Source: an uncultured Eubacteriales bacterium (GTDB lineage Bacteria > Bacillota > Clostridia > Oscillospirales > Acutalibacteraceae). From it: a DNA stretch of 64,000 nt. The translations under genes and the position numbers were made by a program. The stretch spans positions 1-64,000 of the forward strand of contig CAKSHM010000007.1 of the NCBI GenBank assembly GCA_934457415.1. The letters run 5' to 3'. The notes under the pieces are model-generated. The model was not told the DNA's origin. It searched no databases and saw only the letters and a program-made list of their open reading frames with translations. This document shows, piece after piece, positions 25,667-34,953 of this stretch; within the stretch, counting starts at the first letter, position 1, and every line of letters starts with the position of its first letter.

Positions 25667-26776
25667 TTAAAGCCCCATAAGGACATTATAAATTCGCTCG
25701 TTTGCGTCTAAAATAGCCATACTTTTAGCCGCGTCTGACATCTGTTTTAATTTTTCCTTATTTTCCATAACAGAAGAAATTTCACTGATAAGTCTTTCTC
25801 CGCTTAAATCCTTTTCTTCAATAACCTCTGCCGCACCGCGTCTTTTAAGAGACATAGCATTGTGATACTGATGATTTTCCGCAACATAAGGAGACGGAAT
25901 AAGCACGGACGGCTTAGCGCATGCTTCAAGCTCGCTTAATGTAATAGCGCCTGCTCTGCATATTACGATATCAGCCGCCGCCATGCAGACATCCATATCG
26001 TTTATATATTCTCTTATATCTGTTTCTTCGCTTAAAGTCACACCCGAGCTTTTAAGTCTGTTCATCATAACAGAATAACCGGTTTTGCCGGTTGCGTGAA
26101 TATGATAAAACTTATGGGTGTTATTATGCCATTTTATAAGCTCCTCGACTGCCTCGTTTATAGGTCTTGCTCCGAGAGAGCCGCCGAAAGAAAGAATGAG
26201 CGGCCTGTCGTCCGTTAAGCCTAATTTCTCCCTTGCGGTTTTTTTATCAATTCTTAACAGTTCTTCTCTTACGGGATTACCGGTAATAACAGGCGTTTTA
26301 TTAAGCTTTAAATATTTTTCCGCATCCTTCATGGCGAGCATAACGGCGTCTACACGGTTTGCAAGCATTTTAGTTGTAACTCCCGGAAAAGCGTTCTGCT
26401 CATGAATAGCGGTTTTAAAGCCTAATTTTGCCGCCTCTCTTAAAACGGGTCCGCTCACATATCCGCCTGTTCCCATAACAATATCGGGCTTAAGCTCCTT
26501 TAAAAGCCTTTTAGATTCTGCAGAAGAGGTGAAAACCTTTTTAACCGCGTCAATATTTCTTCCTATATTTTTAAGCGATAACTTTCTCTGAAATCCCGCA
26601 ACCTCAATCGGATAAAAATCATAACCCTTTTGCGGAACAAGTACAGATTCAAGCTTATCGGGAGTGCCGATATAGCTGATTTTAGCGTCGGGATGCTTGG
26701 ATTTAACAAAACCGGCAACCGCCAAAGCAGGATTTATATGTCCGGCAGTTCCGCCGCCGGCAAAAAGAATATGCAT
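25667..26776 (-). CDS. murG: UDP-GlcNAc:lipid I N-acetylglucosaminyltransferase MurG
   Basis: It adds GlcNAc to lipid I to make lipid II on the inner face of the membrane. This 369-residue GT-B protein has an N-terminal glycine loop 'GGGTAGHINPALA', which differs slightly from the common GGTGGH. 'HEQNAFPG' is the family signature, and 'SFGGSLGA' and 'CRAGAITLSELEA' form the donor site. It sits between ftsW and murA, as expected for genes that act in sequence. The 102-bp gap to murA holds no obvious signal. Confidence 0.96.
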   Translation of the reverse strand: MHILFAGGGTAGHINPALAVAGFVKSKHPDAKISYIGTPDKLESVLVPQKGYDFYPIEVAGFQRKLSLKNIGRNIDAVKKVFTSSAESKRLLKELKPDIVMGTGGYVSGPVLREAAKLGFKTAIHEQNAFPGVTTKMLANRVDAVMLAMKDAEKYLKLNKTPVITGNPVREELLRIDKKTAREKLGLTDDRPLILSFGGSLGARPINEAVEELIKWHNNTHKFYHIHATGKTGYSVMMNRLKSSGVTLSEETDIREYINDMDVCMAAADIVICRAGAITLSELEACAKPSVLIPSPYVAENHQYHNAMSLKRRGAAEVIEEKDLSGERLISEISSVMENKEKLKQMSDAAKSMAILDANERIYNVLMGL

Positions 26777-26800
26777 ATATATCTCCCCATTTAAATAAAA

Positions 26801-27946
26801 TCAAACCTTTTCAATATCCGCGCTTCTTGAAACAGAAAGGACAATTCCCATTTCGGCAAGAAGAATGACGAGCGAAGAGCCTCCGTAGCTGAAAAACGGG
26901 AGGCTTATTCCTGTATTAGGAATTGTATTGGTTACAACCCAAATATTAAGCATTGCCTGAAGTCCGACCTGAAAAGTAAGTCCGATAGCTAAAAGCGAGC
27001 CGAATTTATCGGGACAGCGCATGGCTATTGTAAATCCGCGCCACACAAGCAAAGCGAAAAGAATAATTATTACTATCGCTCCGACAAGTCCGAGCTCTTC
27101 GCAGACTATTGAAAATATAAAGTCATTATGAGGCTCGGGAACCCAAAGATATTTTTGCCTTGACTGACCGATTCCTCTTCCGAGAATCCCTCCTGAGCCG
27201 ATTGCGAGAAGAGACTGAATTGTCTGAAAGCCTTTTCCCGTTGCGTCAAGCCAAGGGTCTCTCCAATATTTAATCCGGCTTGAGCCGTAGCTTATAAGAT
27301 TTGTCGCAAAAGCGAGAGCCGCAGCGCCTGCACCGGCTCCTATACCGCCTATAATCCACCTTTTCTGCATTCCGCCGATAAAAAGCAATGTAACGCCTAT
27401 CGCGAATACAAGCACCGTTGCCGAAACATGAGGTTCAAGAACTATCAGTCCGCAGGTCAATGCTAAAATAATACCTAAAAAAAGAATGAATTTAAAGCCT
27501 TTCATTTCCTGCTGATGAGCGGAAATCAGAGACGAAAAAAGCAAAATTATTGAAAATTTCGCTATTTCCGACGGCTGAAAGTTAATCGGCCCTATAACTA
27601 TCCAGCGCTTAACATCCATGCCGCTGACCATAGGCGGAAGAGCGAGCAGAACTATAAGAAGCAAGGTCGAAATCAAAAAAATCGCCCAAGCGAATCTGCG
27701 CCAGAAATGATAATCTATTTTCGAAACCAAGAACATCAGGCAAAGCCCTACCGCTGCAAAAGCCGCCTGACGGGAAATAAACTTATAGCTGTTCTGATAG
27801 TATTCATAAGAATAAGCATAGCTTGCCGAAAAGAGCATAACAAGACCGATTGTAAGAAGCAAAAGAACAAATGAAAGAAATGTTATATCAAGCTTTCCTT
27901 TTTGGACAACGCTTTTCTTTTTTTTCTTTATATTCTGATTCGGCAT
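26801..27946 (-). CDS. ftsW: Peptidoglycan glycosyltransferase FtsW (SEDS family)
   Basis: This 381-residue protein has about ten membrane helices and polymerises lipid II at the septum with its partner transpeptidase. Conserved SEDS features are 'GPINFQPSEIAKFSIIL', 'LEPHVSATVLV' and 'VPEPHNDFIFSIVCEELG', and 'LPFFSYGGSSL' near the end. The N-terminus is lysine-rich and cytosolic. The same family includes SpoVE and RodA; its place between mraY and murG favours FtsW/SpoVE. It may serve both division and spore cortex synthesis, since no second copy lies in the window. Confidence 0.93.
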   Translation of the reverse strand: MPNQNIKKKKKSVVQKGKLDITFLSFVLLLLTIGLVMLFSASYAYSYEYYQNSYKFISRQAAFAAVGLCLMFLVSKIDYHFWRRFAWAIFLISTLLLIVLLALPPMVSGMDVKRWIVIGPINFQPSEIAKFSIILLFSSLISAHQQEMKGFKFILFLGIILALTCGLIVLEPHVSATVLVFAIGVTLLFIGGMQKRWIIGGIGAGAGAAALAFATNLISYGSSRIKYWRDPWLDATGKGFQTIQSLLAIGSGGILGRGIGQSRQKYLWVPEPHNDFIFSIVCEELGLVGAIVIIILFALLVWRGFTIAMRCPDKFGSLLAIGLTFQVGLQAMLNIWVVTNTIPNTGISLPFFSYGGSSLVILLAEMGIVLSVSRSADIEKV

Positions 27947-27968
27947 TGTCTGTTATCCTCCTGAAAAT

Positions 27969-29009
27969 TTATTTATATGAAGCTAAAACTATCAAGAACG
28001 CGGCAATATCCGCAATAAGAGTCACACCCGAGAAAATGAATACGATTTTTTCTTCGGAAAAACCGCACATTTCAAAATGATGATGAAGCGGAGCCATTTT
28101 GAATATTCTTTTGCCCGTAAGCTTGAATGAAGCTACCTGCAAAATAACCGAAAAAGCTTCGGCAAGATATATTATACCAACTAAGATAAGAATTATCGGC
28201 ATATCGAGCGAAAAAGACATAGCCACTACCATACCGCCTAAAAACATCGAGCCCGTATCGCCCATAAACACCTTTGCGGGCTTTGCATTCCAAAGGAAAA
28301 AACCCGCGCAGGAACCGGCAAGCGATGCAGCGACAACATTCCCGTACCACCCGTGCGATACTCTCATAAATGCTGCGGAAGCCATCATAAAAAAGCAGGA
28401 AACAACCAATGTTACAGAGGTTGCAAGACCGTCAAGACCGTCGGTTAAGTTTACGGCGTTTGTAAAGCCGTAAACAAAAAACAGGGCTATCGGCCAGAAC
28501 AACAGTCCCGCGCCGCTTGTGATATTTACACTTCCGACAAACGGAATATAGGTATATTCAAGATGACCGAAAAAATAAAGCACCGCAAGATAAAGCGCTG
28601 ATACGATTATCTGAAAAAAGGTCTTTTGTCTTGCTGTAAGACCGAGATTTCTTTTTTTAACAATTTTTATAAAATCGTCCGCAAAGCCTATCGCTCCCAT
28701 CAAAAAAGCCATTCCTATTCCCGCATAAAGCTTAACGGTATCAAGAGCGGGAGAAAAATCAGAAACAAGAGGTTTGTTCGCCGCTGATGAAACTATAAGG
28801 CAAACCGCGAAGGCAAAAAGAAATCCGAAGATTATCATGATACCGCCCATAGTAGGAGTACCCTCTTTTTTCTTATGCCATTTAGGACCGTCTTCTAAAA
28901 TTGTCTGTCCGATATGAAGTTTTTTAAGTTTCGGTATTACGGAATATCCCAGCAAACTTGTAGCAGCAAATGCAACAACTGCCGCTATAACCGAATAAAA
29001 CTTATCCAT
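27969..29009 (-). CDS. mraY: Phospho-N-acetylmuramoyl-pentapeptide transferase MraY
   Basis: It moves phospho-MurNAc-pentapeptide to undecaprenyl phosphate, forming lipid I. This 346-residue protein has about ten membrane helices. Catalytic motifs are present: 'GFADDFIKIVKKRNLGLT' with the Asp pair, 'NLTDGLDGLA' and the C-terminal 'PLHHHFEMCGF'. The N-terminal 'HKKKEGTPTMGG' is also typical. Only 2 bp separate it from murE. murF and murD, which usually flank mraY, are not here. Confidence 0.97.
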   Translation of the reverse strand: MDKFYSVIAAVVAFAATSLLGYSVIPKLKKLHIGQTILEDGPKWHKKKEGTPTMGGIMIIFGFLFAFAVCLIVSSAANKPLVSDFSPALDTVKLYAGIGMAFLMGAIGFADDFIKIVKKRNLGLTARQKTFFQIIVSALYLAVLYFFGHLEYTYIPFVGSVNITSGAGLLFWPIALFFVYGFTNAVNLTDGLDGLATSVTLVVSCFFMMASAAFMRVSHGWYGNVVAASLAGSCAGFFLWNAKPAKVFMGDTGSMFLGGMVVAMSFSLDMPIILILVGIIYLAEAFSVILQVASFKLTGKRIFKMAPLHHHFEMCGFSEEKIVFIFSGVTLIADIAAFLIVLASYK

Positions 29010-29011
29010 AT

Positions 29012-30448
29012 TTACTCTCCTTTTTCTTTCAGTTCTTTCAAGGCTTCGGATACAACTTCGCGTTCATCAAAATGAATAGTGCCCGAATTTAATATCTGGT
29101 AGGTTTCATGTCCCTTGCCCGCAAGAACTATTATATCATCTTTCCTTGCGATTGACAAAGCATACTTTATTGCTTCTTTTCTGTTCACAATAACCTTATA
29201 AGGTGTATGAATACCTTTAATTCCCTCTAAAATATCATTGATTATAGCCTCCGGATTCTCTGTTCTCGGATTGTCGCTTGTGACAATAACATAATCGGCA
29301 TTATGGACCGCAACATTTCCCATAATCGGTCTTTTTGTCTTATCTCTGTCGCCGCCGCAGCCGAAAACAACAATCAGACGGTTTTTTTTGCATTCCCTGA
29401 AGGTTGAAAGAATATTTTTAAGACCGTCGGGTGTGTGAGCATAGTCAATTATTACCGTGTAATCGGTTCCTGTAGGCACAACCTCCGCCCTGCCCTTGAC
29501 ACCGTGAAGCTCACTTATTGCGTCCGCCGCGGTTTTGACCGGAATTCCGAGTTCTATCGCCGCAACAATCGCGCAAAGCGAATTGTAAACCGTAAATCTG
29601 CCGCCTGTATTGACGGATATATGATTTATCTGTCCCTTTGTAACCAGCTCATATTCAACGCCGGCAGGATGATAATTGATGCCCTTAGCACTGTAATCCG
29701 AATCATTTGAAGAAGAATATGTTATTACAGGGCAGTCAAGGCCCGAAACCATTTGCTTATAATAAGCATCATCGCTGTTAAGAATTGCCTTTTTACACAT
29801 TTTAAAAAGCTTTTTCTTAGCGAGCAGATAATTTTCCATTGTTTTATGATAATCAAGATGGTCCTGCGTTAAATTTGTGAAAAGAGCCTCTTCAAAGGTT
29901 ACATCGCAAATTCTCTTCTGATCAAGTGCATGTGAGGAGACCTCCATTACGGCATACTCGCATCCTTTTTCAACCATTTCGGCAAAAAGCGAATTTAAAG
30001 TGAACGCATCGGGAGTGGTATTATGAGTTTCGATAACAGTATCCTTTATCATATTATGAATGGTACCGATAAGACCTACACTGTAGCCTGCTTTTTCAAG
30101 AATAGCCTTTAACATATAGGTAACGGAGGTTTTGCCGTTTGTGCCTGTTACGCCTATTAGTTTAAGCTTTTTTGCAGGCTCATCAAACCATTTAGAACTT
30201 AGCCTGAAATAGCATTCATGCGTATCATTTACGATAATCTGATTTTTTTCGCCCGTATCATGCTCGGCAAATATAACCGATGCTCCTGCTTTAACTGCGT
30301 CGGAAGCAAATTTATGCCCGTCAGACGCCGCTCCCTTTAAGCAAACAAAGGCATACCCTTTTTTAACCTGCTTTGAATTACAGGTTATTCCTGTTATTTC
30401 AATATTACCGCTGAGATTTTGTGCGCCGTAAAGCTCGCTGAGTAACAA
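29012..30448 (-). CDS. murE: UDP-MurNAc-tripeptide synthetase MurE, meso-DAP type
   Basis: This cytosolic ATP-dependent ligase adds the third amino acid of the stem peptide. I choose the TTG at 30448, 8 nt after AAGGAG; the GTG nine bases upstream touches that site. The product is then 478 residues and begins 'MLLSELYGAQ', like other MurE proteins. 'GVTGTNGKTSVTY' is the ATP loop, 'VMEVSSHALDQKR' the ligase signature and 'DNPRTENP' the motif that selects meso-diaminopimelate over lysine. It lies between the PASTA transpeptidase and mraY. Confidence 0.95.
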   Translation of the reverse strand: MLLSELYGAQNLSGNIEITGITCNSKQVKKGYAFVCLKGAASDGHKFASDAVKAGASVIFAEHDTGEKNQIIVNDTHECYFRLSSKWFDEPAKKLKLIGVTGTNGKTSVTYMLKAILEKAGYSVGLIGTIHNMIKDTVIETHNTTPDAFTLNSLFAEMVEKGCEYAVMEVSSHALDQKRICDVTFEEALFTNLTQDHLDYHKTMENYLLAKKKLFKMCKKAILNSDDAYYKQMVSGLDCPVITYSSSNDSDYSAKGINYHPAGVEYELVTKGQINHISVNTGGRFTVYNSLCAIVAAIELGIPVKTAADAISELHGVKGRAEVVPTGTDYTVIIDYAHTPDGLKNILSTFRECKKNRLIVVFGCGGDRDKTKRPIMGNVAVHNADYVIVTSDNPRTENPEAIINDILEGIKGIHTPYKVIVNRKEAIKYALSIARKDDIIVLAGKGHETYQILNSGTIHFDEREVVSEALKELKEKGE

Positions 30449-30494
30449 AATATACACTCCTTAAAAATGAAAATCCGTATTTACAAAAAATTGA

Positions 30495-32747
30495 CTAATC
30501 TGCCGCTATATCCGCCTCTGCCTGTTCTCTGAAATCAACCGTTACAACCTTTCCGAGCGCCACCGTCTCTCCGGCTTTTATGCTTTGGCTGTATGCTCTG
30601 AGGTCTGGTGATGCGGTATTACCGGAAAACTCAACATTTATCCCTGCCGCCGCAGCAGCCGTATTGACCTCTGAAACGGTAAGTCCTATCATATTCGGAA
30701 CCGTAGTTGAAGCTTCTTCCTCATTATCCGTATAGATAATAACTGTTCCTCCCTTATAAACCGATGTTCCCGAAACAGGAAGCTGTCTTATGACCTTAGC
30801 ACCTGTTCCCATAACCTTATAAGAAAGCTTTGAGTTTGCAAGGGTCTGCTTTGCCGTTTCAACATCTGTTCCGATAAGCTCCGGAACGGTAACCGACATA
30901 TTCTTAAGCTGCTCTTCCGAATACTGCGGCTCATAACCGAGATAAGGAAGAATTTCCGACATAACCTTTGAGCCCACAGGCGCCGCTATTGCGCCGCCGT
31001 AATACTGTCCGCCCATTGCCTCGTCAAGCATTACAAGAACGGCGATTTCAGGCTTATCAATAGGCGCTATGCCTACATAAGAGCCGATATAAAGACCCTT
31101 GACATTAAGCTCAAGCATTTTGGCAACCTTTTCGGAAGTACCTGTTTTTCCGCCTACTCTGTATCCTGCAACCTGACCGTTTTTAGCACCGTTTTGAACA
31201 ACATATTCAAGAAGCTGGCGCATTGTAGCCGAGGTACTTTCGGAGACGACCTGTCTTTTATAGCTGTCGGAGAAAGTTTTTACAACCTTTCCGTCGGAAT
31301 CAAGGAACTTTTCAGCCAAATGCGGCTGAACAATATATCCGCCGTTTACCGCCGCGGCGGCAAGGGTAAGAGTATGAAGCGGAGTTATATTAAAAGTTTG
31401 ACCGAAGGAAGACGAAGCAAGCTCTGTTGCGTGCATATCAGAAAGCTTATGATAATAAGAGGTTGCTTCTCCGGGGAGGTCAATTCCCGTTTTTTGAGTA
31501 AGACCGAAAGCCTCAAAGTATTTTGAAAAGGTTTCAGCGCCTATAAGCTGACCTATCTGAATGAAAGCAGGGTTACAGGAATTTGCTATCGCCTGAGGAA
31601 GTGTCTGCAAGCCGTGTCCTGCGGCCTTATGACAGTGATAAGGGTTACCTGCTACAACATAGGTATGGTTACAGGTAAATTTGCTGTCAACATTTATAAG
31701 GTTTTCTTCTAAAGCGGTGGACGCCGTAAATATTTTGAAAACAGATCCAGGTTCATAGGTATCCGAAACGGCTTTATTCCTCCACTGCCGATTTAACAGT
31801 TCGGATTTAAGCTTGTTTTTTTCCGCAGTATCGGTTACAGCGTCGACCTTGGCTTGGTCGGCTGCAGAAAGCGTGAAAGCGGAATTCGGGTTAAAATCGT
31901 CGCTTACAGCCATACCGAGTATAGCGCCGGTATTAACATTCATTACAACTACCGCTCCGCGCTCCTGAACATGCTCGGTTTCGACAGCCTCATCAAGGTA
32001 CTTTTCCGCAACATACTGAATATAAGAATCAATAGTGGTAACAATCGAATTGCCCTGCTTTGCCTCCTCGGATTTCTGATATGTAAACTGCATATCGGTT
32101 CCTCTGGCATTTTTAGCCGCTACAACCCTTCCTGCAACGCCTGTAAGCTCATTGTCATACCAGCTTTCAAGACCGGCGAGTCCCTGATTATCGTCGCCGA
32201 CAAAGCCGATTACGGTTGAAGCAAGCGTATCATTAGGATAGTATCTTTTAACGGTTTCGTCGAGTCCGACATATTTTGTCATTTCAAGGTCGCTGTTATC
32301 CGAAATAAATTTGCGGATTTTATCGGCGACAGTCTTTTCGATTTTTTTCTTTACAGTTACATAATAGGTTCTTTTCTTTGTCTTTTCGTAAATATCGTTA
32401 TAATCCGCTTCAAGAATTTCGGAAAGATTTTTTGCGATAAGAGTTCTTAAGACTTCCTGCTTTTTTTCGTCTTTAAGATTGTTTATCCCGTTAGGTGTGA
32501 TATAAACAGTCCAAGCGGTGGCGCTTTTAGCTAAGAATTTCATGTTCTTATCATAAATATTTCCTCTCGGCGCAGTGACAACATTATCATAAAGCTGCTG
32601 TTCGGAAGCCATGCTCTGGTACTCGTCACCCTTGACGACCATTATATTTACAAGACTGTATGACGAAACAAGGGTAAGACATAAAATTACCGCAATCATG
32701 GTAAATTTTATTCTTCCCCGCATTTCCTTTCCCGGTCTTACAGCCAT
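30495..32747 (-). CDS. Class B penicillin-binding protein with PASTA domains (FtsI/SpoVD type)
   Basis: This transpeptidase cross-links peptidoglycan outside the membrane. Start ATG 32747 is preferred over an upstream TTG at 32786; the AAGGA is 13 nt away, a little far (750 residues). Residues about 13-37 form one membrane anchor. A dimerisation domain ('APRGNIYDKNMKFLA') is followed by the catalytic domain with 'GSVFKI' (active Ser and Lys), 'SCN' and 'GKTGTSE'. Two C-terminal PASTA repeats start 'VTVPELIGTDV' and 'TTVPNMIGLTV'. B. subtilis has separate pbpB and spoVD at this place; here one gene may do both jobs, or the second copy is elsewhere. Confidence 0.93.
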   Translation of the reverse strand: MAVRPGKEMRGRIKFTMIAVILCLTLVSSYSLVNIMVVKGDEYQSMASEQQLYDNVVTAPRGNIYDKNMKFLAKSATAWTVYITPNGINNLKDEKKQEVLRTLIAKNLSEILEADYNDIYEKTKKRTYYVTVKKKIEKTVADKIRKFISDNSDLEMTKYVGLDETVKRYYPNDTLASTVIGFVGDDNQGLAGLESWYDNELTGVAGRVVAAKNARGTDMQFTYQKSEEAKQGNSIVTTIDSYIQYVAEKYLDEAVETEHVQERGAVVVMNVNTGAILGMAVSDDFNPNSAFTLSAADQAKVDAVTDTAEKNKLKSELLNRQWRNKAVSDTYEPGSVFKIFTASTALEENLINVDSKFTCNHTYVVAGNPYHCHKAAGHGLQTLPQAIANSCNPAFIQIGQLIGAETFSKYFEAFGLTQKTGIDLPGEATSYYHKLSDMHATELASSSFGQTFNITPLHTLTLAAAAVNGGYIVQPHLAEKFLDSDGKVVKTFSDSYKRQVVSESTSATMRQLLEYVVQNGAKNGQVAGYRVGGKTGTSEKVAKMLELNVKGLYIGSYVGIAPIDKPEIAVLVMLDEAMGGQYYGGAIAAPVGSKVMSEILPYLGYEPQYSEEQLKNMSVTVPELIGTDVETAKQTLANSKLSYKVMGTGAKVIRQLPVSGTSVYKGGTVIIYTDNEEEASTTVPNMIGLTVSEVNTAAAAAGINVEFSGNTASPDLRAYSQSIKAGETVALGKVVTVDFREQAEADIAAD

Positions 32748-32860
32748 TTTTACACCGCTTTCCTTAAATTTATACTGCCGCACCAAATACTCGAAAACGA
32801 GAGCCGCGGATACCCTTTTGACTCTCGTATTTATTTATATTATTTTTATTGTTTATATAT

Positions 32861-33331
32861 TCATTGATTCGCATCGGAAGTTACGGTCTCGCCGTTTTCG
32901 GTGACCGCCGTGTTTTTATCGTTGACCCTGATATACCTGACATTTTCCTTGCCCATTTTGCTCATACCGAGCTGAGTCGCCTCAAGCTCAATATTATAAT
33001 ACGACACTTTTCTTTCAAGGTCAACCTCTAAGCTTGTCTTATAGCTGTCAAGTACATTTATTTCCTTTTTAATACTGTTTATGTGACTGTTAACTTCATT
33101 TATTTTAAGGCGCAAAAATATATTCCCGCAAAGAGCCGCAAGCACGAAAATCGAAGCCGCAACCGCAAAAGCCGAAACCGACATTCTGTGCGTTTTTGCC
33201 TTAGCATCGGTTCTGCTTTTACTTACGGGCATTTTTACGATGTTTACAGTTTTTTGTGTTCTTTTTTCTTTCGGCATAAACATTTCAAAATCATAAGCAA
33301 GACTGTCATTATAATATTTTATGTTATCCAT
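32861..33331 (-). CDS. ftsL: Cell division protein FtsL
   Basis: This is a small bitopic divisome protein. The start is probably ATG 33331 ('MDNIKYYN'), 12 nt after AGGA; an ATG at 33343 directly abuts that site. The product has 156 residues: a cytosolic head of about 48, one helix ('VSAFAVAASIFVLAALCGN'), then a heptad-like coiled coil ('INEVNSHINSIKKEINVLD'). Sequence conservation is low, so the call rests on topology and position between rsmH and the transpeptidase gene. Confidence 0.85.
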   Translation of the reverse strand: MDNIKYYNDSLAYDFEMFMPKEKRTQKTVNIVKMPVSKSRTDAKAKTHRMSVSAFAVAASIFVLAALCGNIFLRLKINEVNSHINSIKKEINVLDSYKTSLEVDLERKVSYYNIELEATQLGMSKMGKENVRYIRVNDKNTAVTENGETVTSDANQ

Positions 33332-33356
33332 TTTTACGAACATTCCTTTTTACTTA

Positions 33357-34277
33357 TCAGATTTTTATGATACTGCGCAGTTTTGCGCTTCTGCTGCGCG
33401 GATTTTGATTAAGCTCATCTATCGAAGCCGTTATGGGTTTTCTTATCGGCATTCTGCCTTTAGGCGTTCTGTGACAAACGCAGACCGGCAAATCGGGCGG
33501 ACAAATACAGCCCGTACAAAATTCTTTAAATTTGTTTTTAACGATTCTGTCTTCCAATGAATGAAAAGTGATTATACTTAAAACTCCGTTTTTATTAAGG
33601 AGATCAAAAGCTTTTTCTATACCTGTTTCGAGACAGTCAAGTTCACCGTTTACCGCAATTCTTAAAGCCTGAAAACATTTTCTTGCAGGATGTCCGTCCC
33701 GCCTTACGGCTGCAGGCACGCTTGATGCTATCAGCTCCGCAAGCTCAAGAGTTGTCGTTATAGGATTTTCGGCTCGCTTTTTAACTATTCTGTCAGCTAT
33801 TCTGTAAGCGAATTTTTCCTCGCCGTAATTTTTAAAAATCTCGGCAAGCTCGGATACGGAAAGATTATTAACAAGGTCGGCAGCGGTTTTTCCGCTCTGA
33901 CTCATGCGCATATCAAGAGGCGCGTCGGTTTTATAGGAAAAGCCTCTTTCGCCGTTATCAAGCTGATAGGATGACACTCCGATATCAAGTAAAATTCCGT
34001 CAAATCCTTTTATTCCAAGCTCGGCTGACACGCTGTCCATATTTACGAAATTGCTTCTTATCACCCTTGCATTATAGGCTTTAAGCCGCTCTGCCGCGGT
34101 TTTCACCGCGTCGGGATCTTGATCTAAAGCAATAAGCATTCCGCCTTTTAATCGTTTTGCGATTTCAAGAGAATGCCCTGCTCCGCCGGCTGTTCCGTCA
34201 AGATAAATACCGTCGGGTTTGATGTTAAGCGAATTTACGGTTTCTTCAAGCAGCACAGGTTTATGTTTAAATTCCAT
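33357..34277 (-). CDS. rsmH: 16S rRNA m4C1402 methyltransferase RsmH (MraW)
   Basis: It methylates N4 of C1402 in the decoding centre of 16S rRNA with S-adenosylmethionine. In this 306-residue protein 'GTAGGAGHSLEIAKRL' is the SAM loop, 'DGILLDIGVSSYQLD' and 'ERGFSYKTDAPLDMRM' are family signatures, and 'SLEDRIVKNKFKEF' is near the C-terminus. It starts 3 bp after mraZ, the usual arrangement at the head of dcw clusters. Confidence 0.97.
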   Translation of the reverse strand: MEFKHKPVLLEETVNSLNIKPDGIYLDGTAGGAGHSLEIAKRLKGGMLIALDQDPDAVKTAAERLKAYNARVIRSNFVNMDSVSAELGIKGFDGILLDIGVSSYQLDNGERGFSYKTDAPLDMRMSQSGKTAADLVNNLSVSELAEIFKNYGEEKFAYRIADRIVKKRAENPITTTLELAELIASSVPAAVRRDGHPARKCFQALRIAVNGELDCLETGIEKAFDLLNKNGVLSIITFHSLEDRIVKNKFKEFCTGCICPPDLPVCVCHRTPKGRMPIRKPITASIDELNQNPRSRSAKLRSIIKI

Positions 34278-34280
34278 ATC

Positions 34281-34706
34281 TTAAAAATCCAGCTCCTCAA
34301 CAATAGAAGCGATGGATTCCGGAGTGTACTGTTCGTTTTCTGCTTTCCAAAGCTCTGTGTTCCAAATTTCAAGATTGGTATCCATTCCGGTAATATGGGC
34401 GCTTGTATCAAGCTGGGCATATTCACGCAGCACCGACGGAATAAGAATTCTTCCCTGAGAGTCAAACTCGACATTGAACGCTCCGTCATACAAAAATCTT
34501 TTAACGACGCTTGATTTTGCCGAAGGAAGATTGCCTATTTTTTCTACAAGCCTGTCCCACTCTTTGAGCGAATAAACGCATATGCAGCGCTTACCGTATA
34601 TTCCGCGGCAAATCATAAAGTTTTCTCCCAATTCGTCGCGAAGCTTTGCAGGGATGGCGACTCTGCCCTTTTTATCTACCGTATGCTGATAACCTCCGTA
34701 GAGCAA
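34281..34706 (-). CDS. mraZ: MraZ transcriptional regulator of the dcw cluster
   Basis: This AbrB-like protein with two MraZ repeats forms rings and binds repeats upstream of its own gene. The TTG at 34706 is the likely start: it lies 8 nt after GAGG and gives 'MLYGGYQHTVDKKGR', aligning with the usual MFMGEYQHTID start. The GTG at 34715 abuts the ribosome site. The two halves are about 5-50 and 75-120 ('EFDSQGRILIPSVLREYA'). It leads the cluster and is preceded by a good promoter and operator. Confidence 0.95.
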   Translation of the reverse strand: MLYGGYQHTVDKKGRVAIPAKLRDELGENFMICRGIYGKRCICVYSLKEWDRLVEKIGNLPSAKSSVVKRFLYDGAFNVEFDSQGRILIPSVLREYAQLDTSAHITGMDTNLEIWNTELWKAENEQYTPESIASIVEELDF

Positions 34707-34751
34707 AACCGTCACCTCGTTTCTTTAAATTCACCACTATGCCACACATTT

Positions 34752-34781
34752 ATGGTATTTTGATACACTTTTCTCCACTTG
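34752..34781 (-). promoter_or_regulatory. MraZ-type operator, three 10-bp repeats
   Basis: Read on minus: CAAGTGGAGA, AAAGTGTATC, AAAATACCAT, in register every 10 bp. They resemble the AAAGTG(T/G)N3 boxes described for mollicute mraZ. The array starts at the expected transcription start, as suits autorepression. Confidence 0.6.
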
Positions 34782-34786
34782 AGTTA

Positions 34787-34815
34787 ATTATAATACCACT
34801 TTTAAGAAAAATCAA
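34787..34815 (-). promoter_or_regulatory. dcw cluster promoter
   Basis: On minus: TTGATT, 17-nt spacer, TATAAT. It is placed directly before the MraZ-type operator. Confidence 0.75.
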
Positions 34816-34882
34816 GTATTTTTTTGAAATTTACATTACTTCCAAACAAAGAAAACATTATTAGACAATTTTCAACAAATGT

Positions 34883-34911
34883 TTGACATCGTAAATCAAA
34901 TATGGTAATAT
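34883..34911 (+). promoter_or_regulatory. tsaE-tsaB-rpiB promoter
   Basis: TTGACA, 17-nt spacer, TAATAT. It is divergent from the dcw promoter; the two -35 boxes are about 68 bp apart. Confidence 0.7.
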
Positions 34912-34953
34912 AAGTTGATAATAAAATATCTTTAAAGATTTATCTGATATAAG

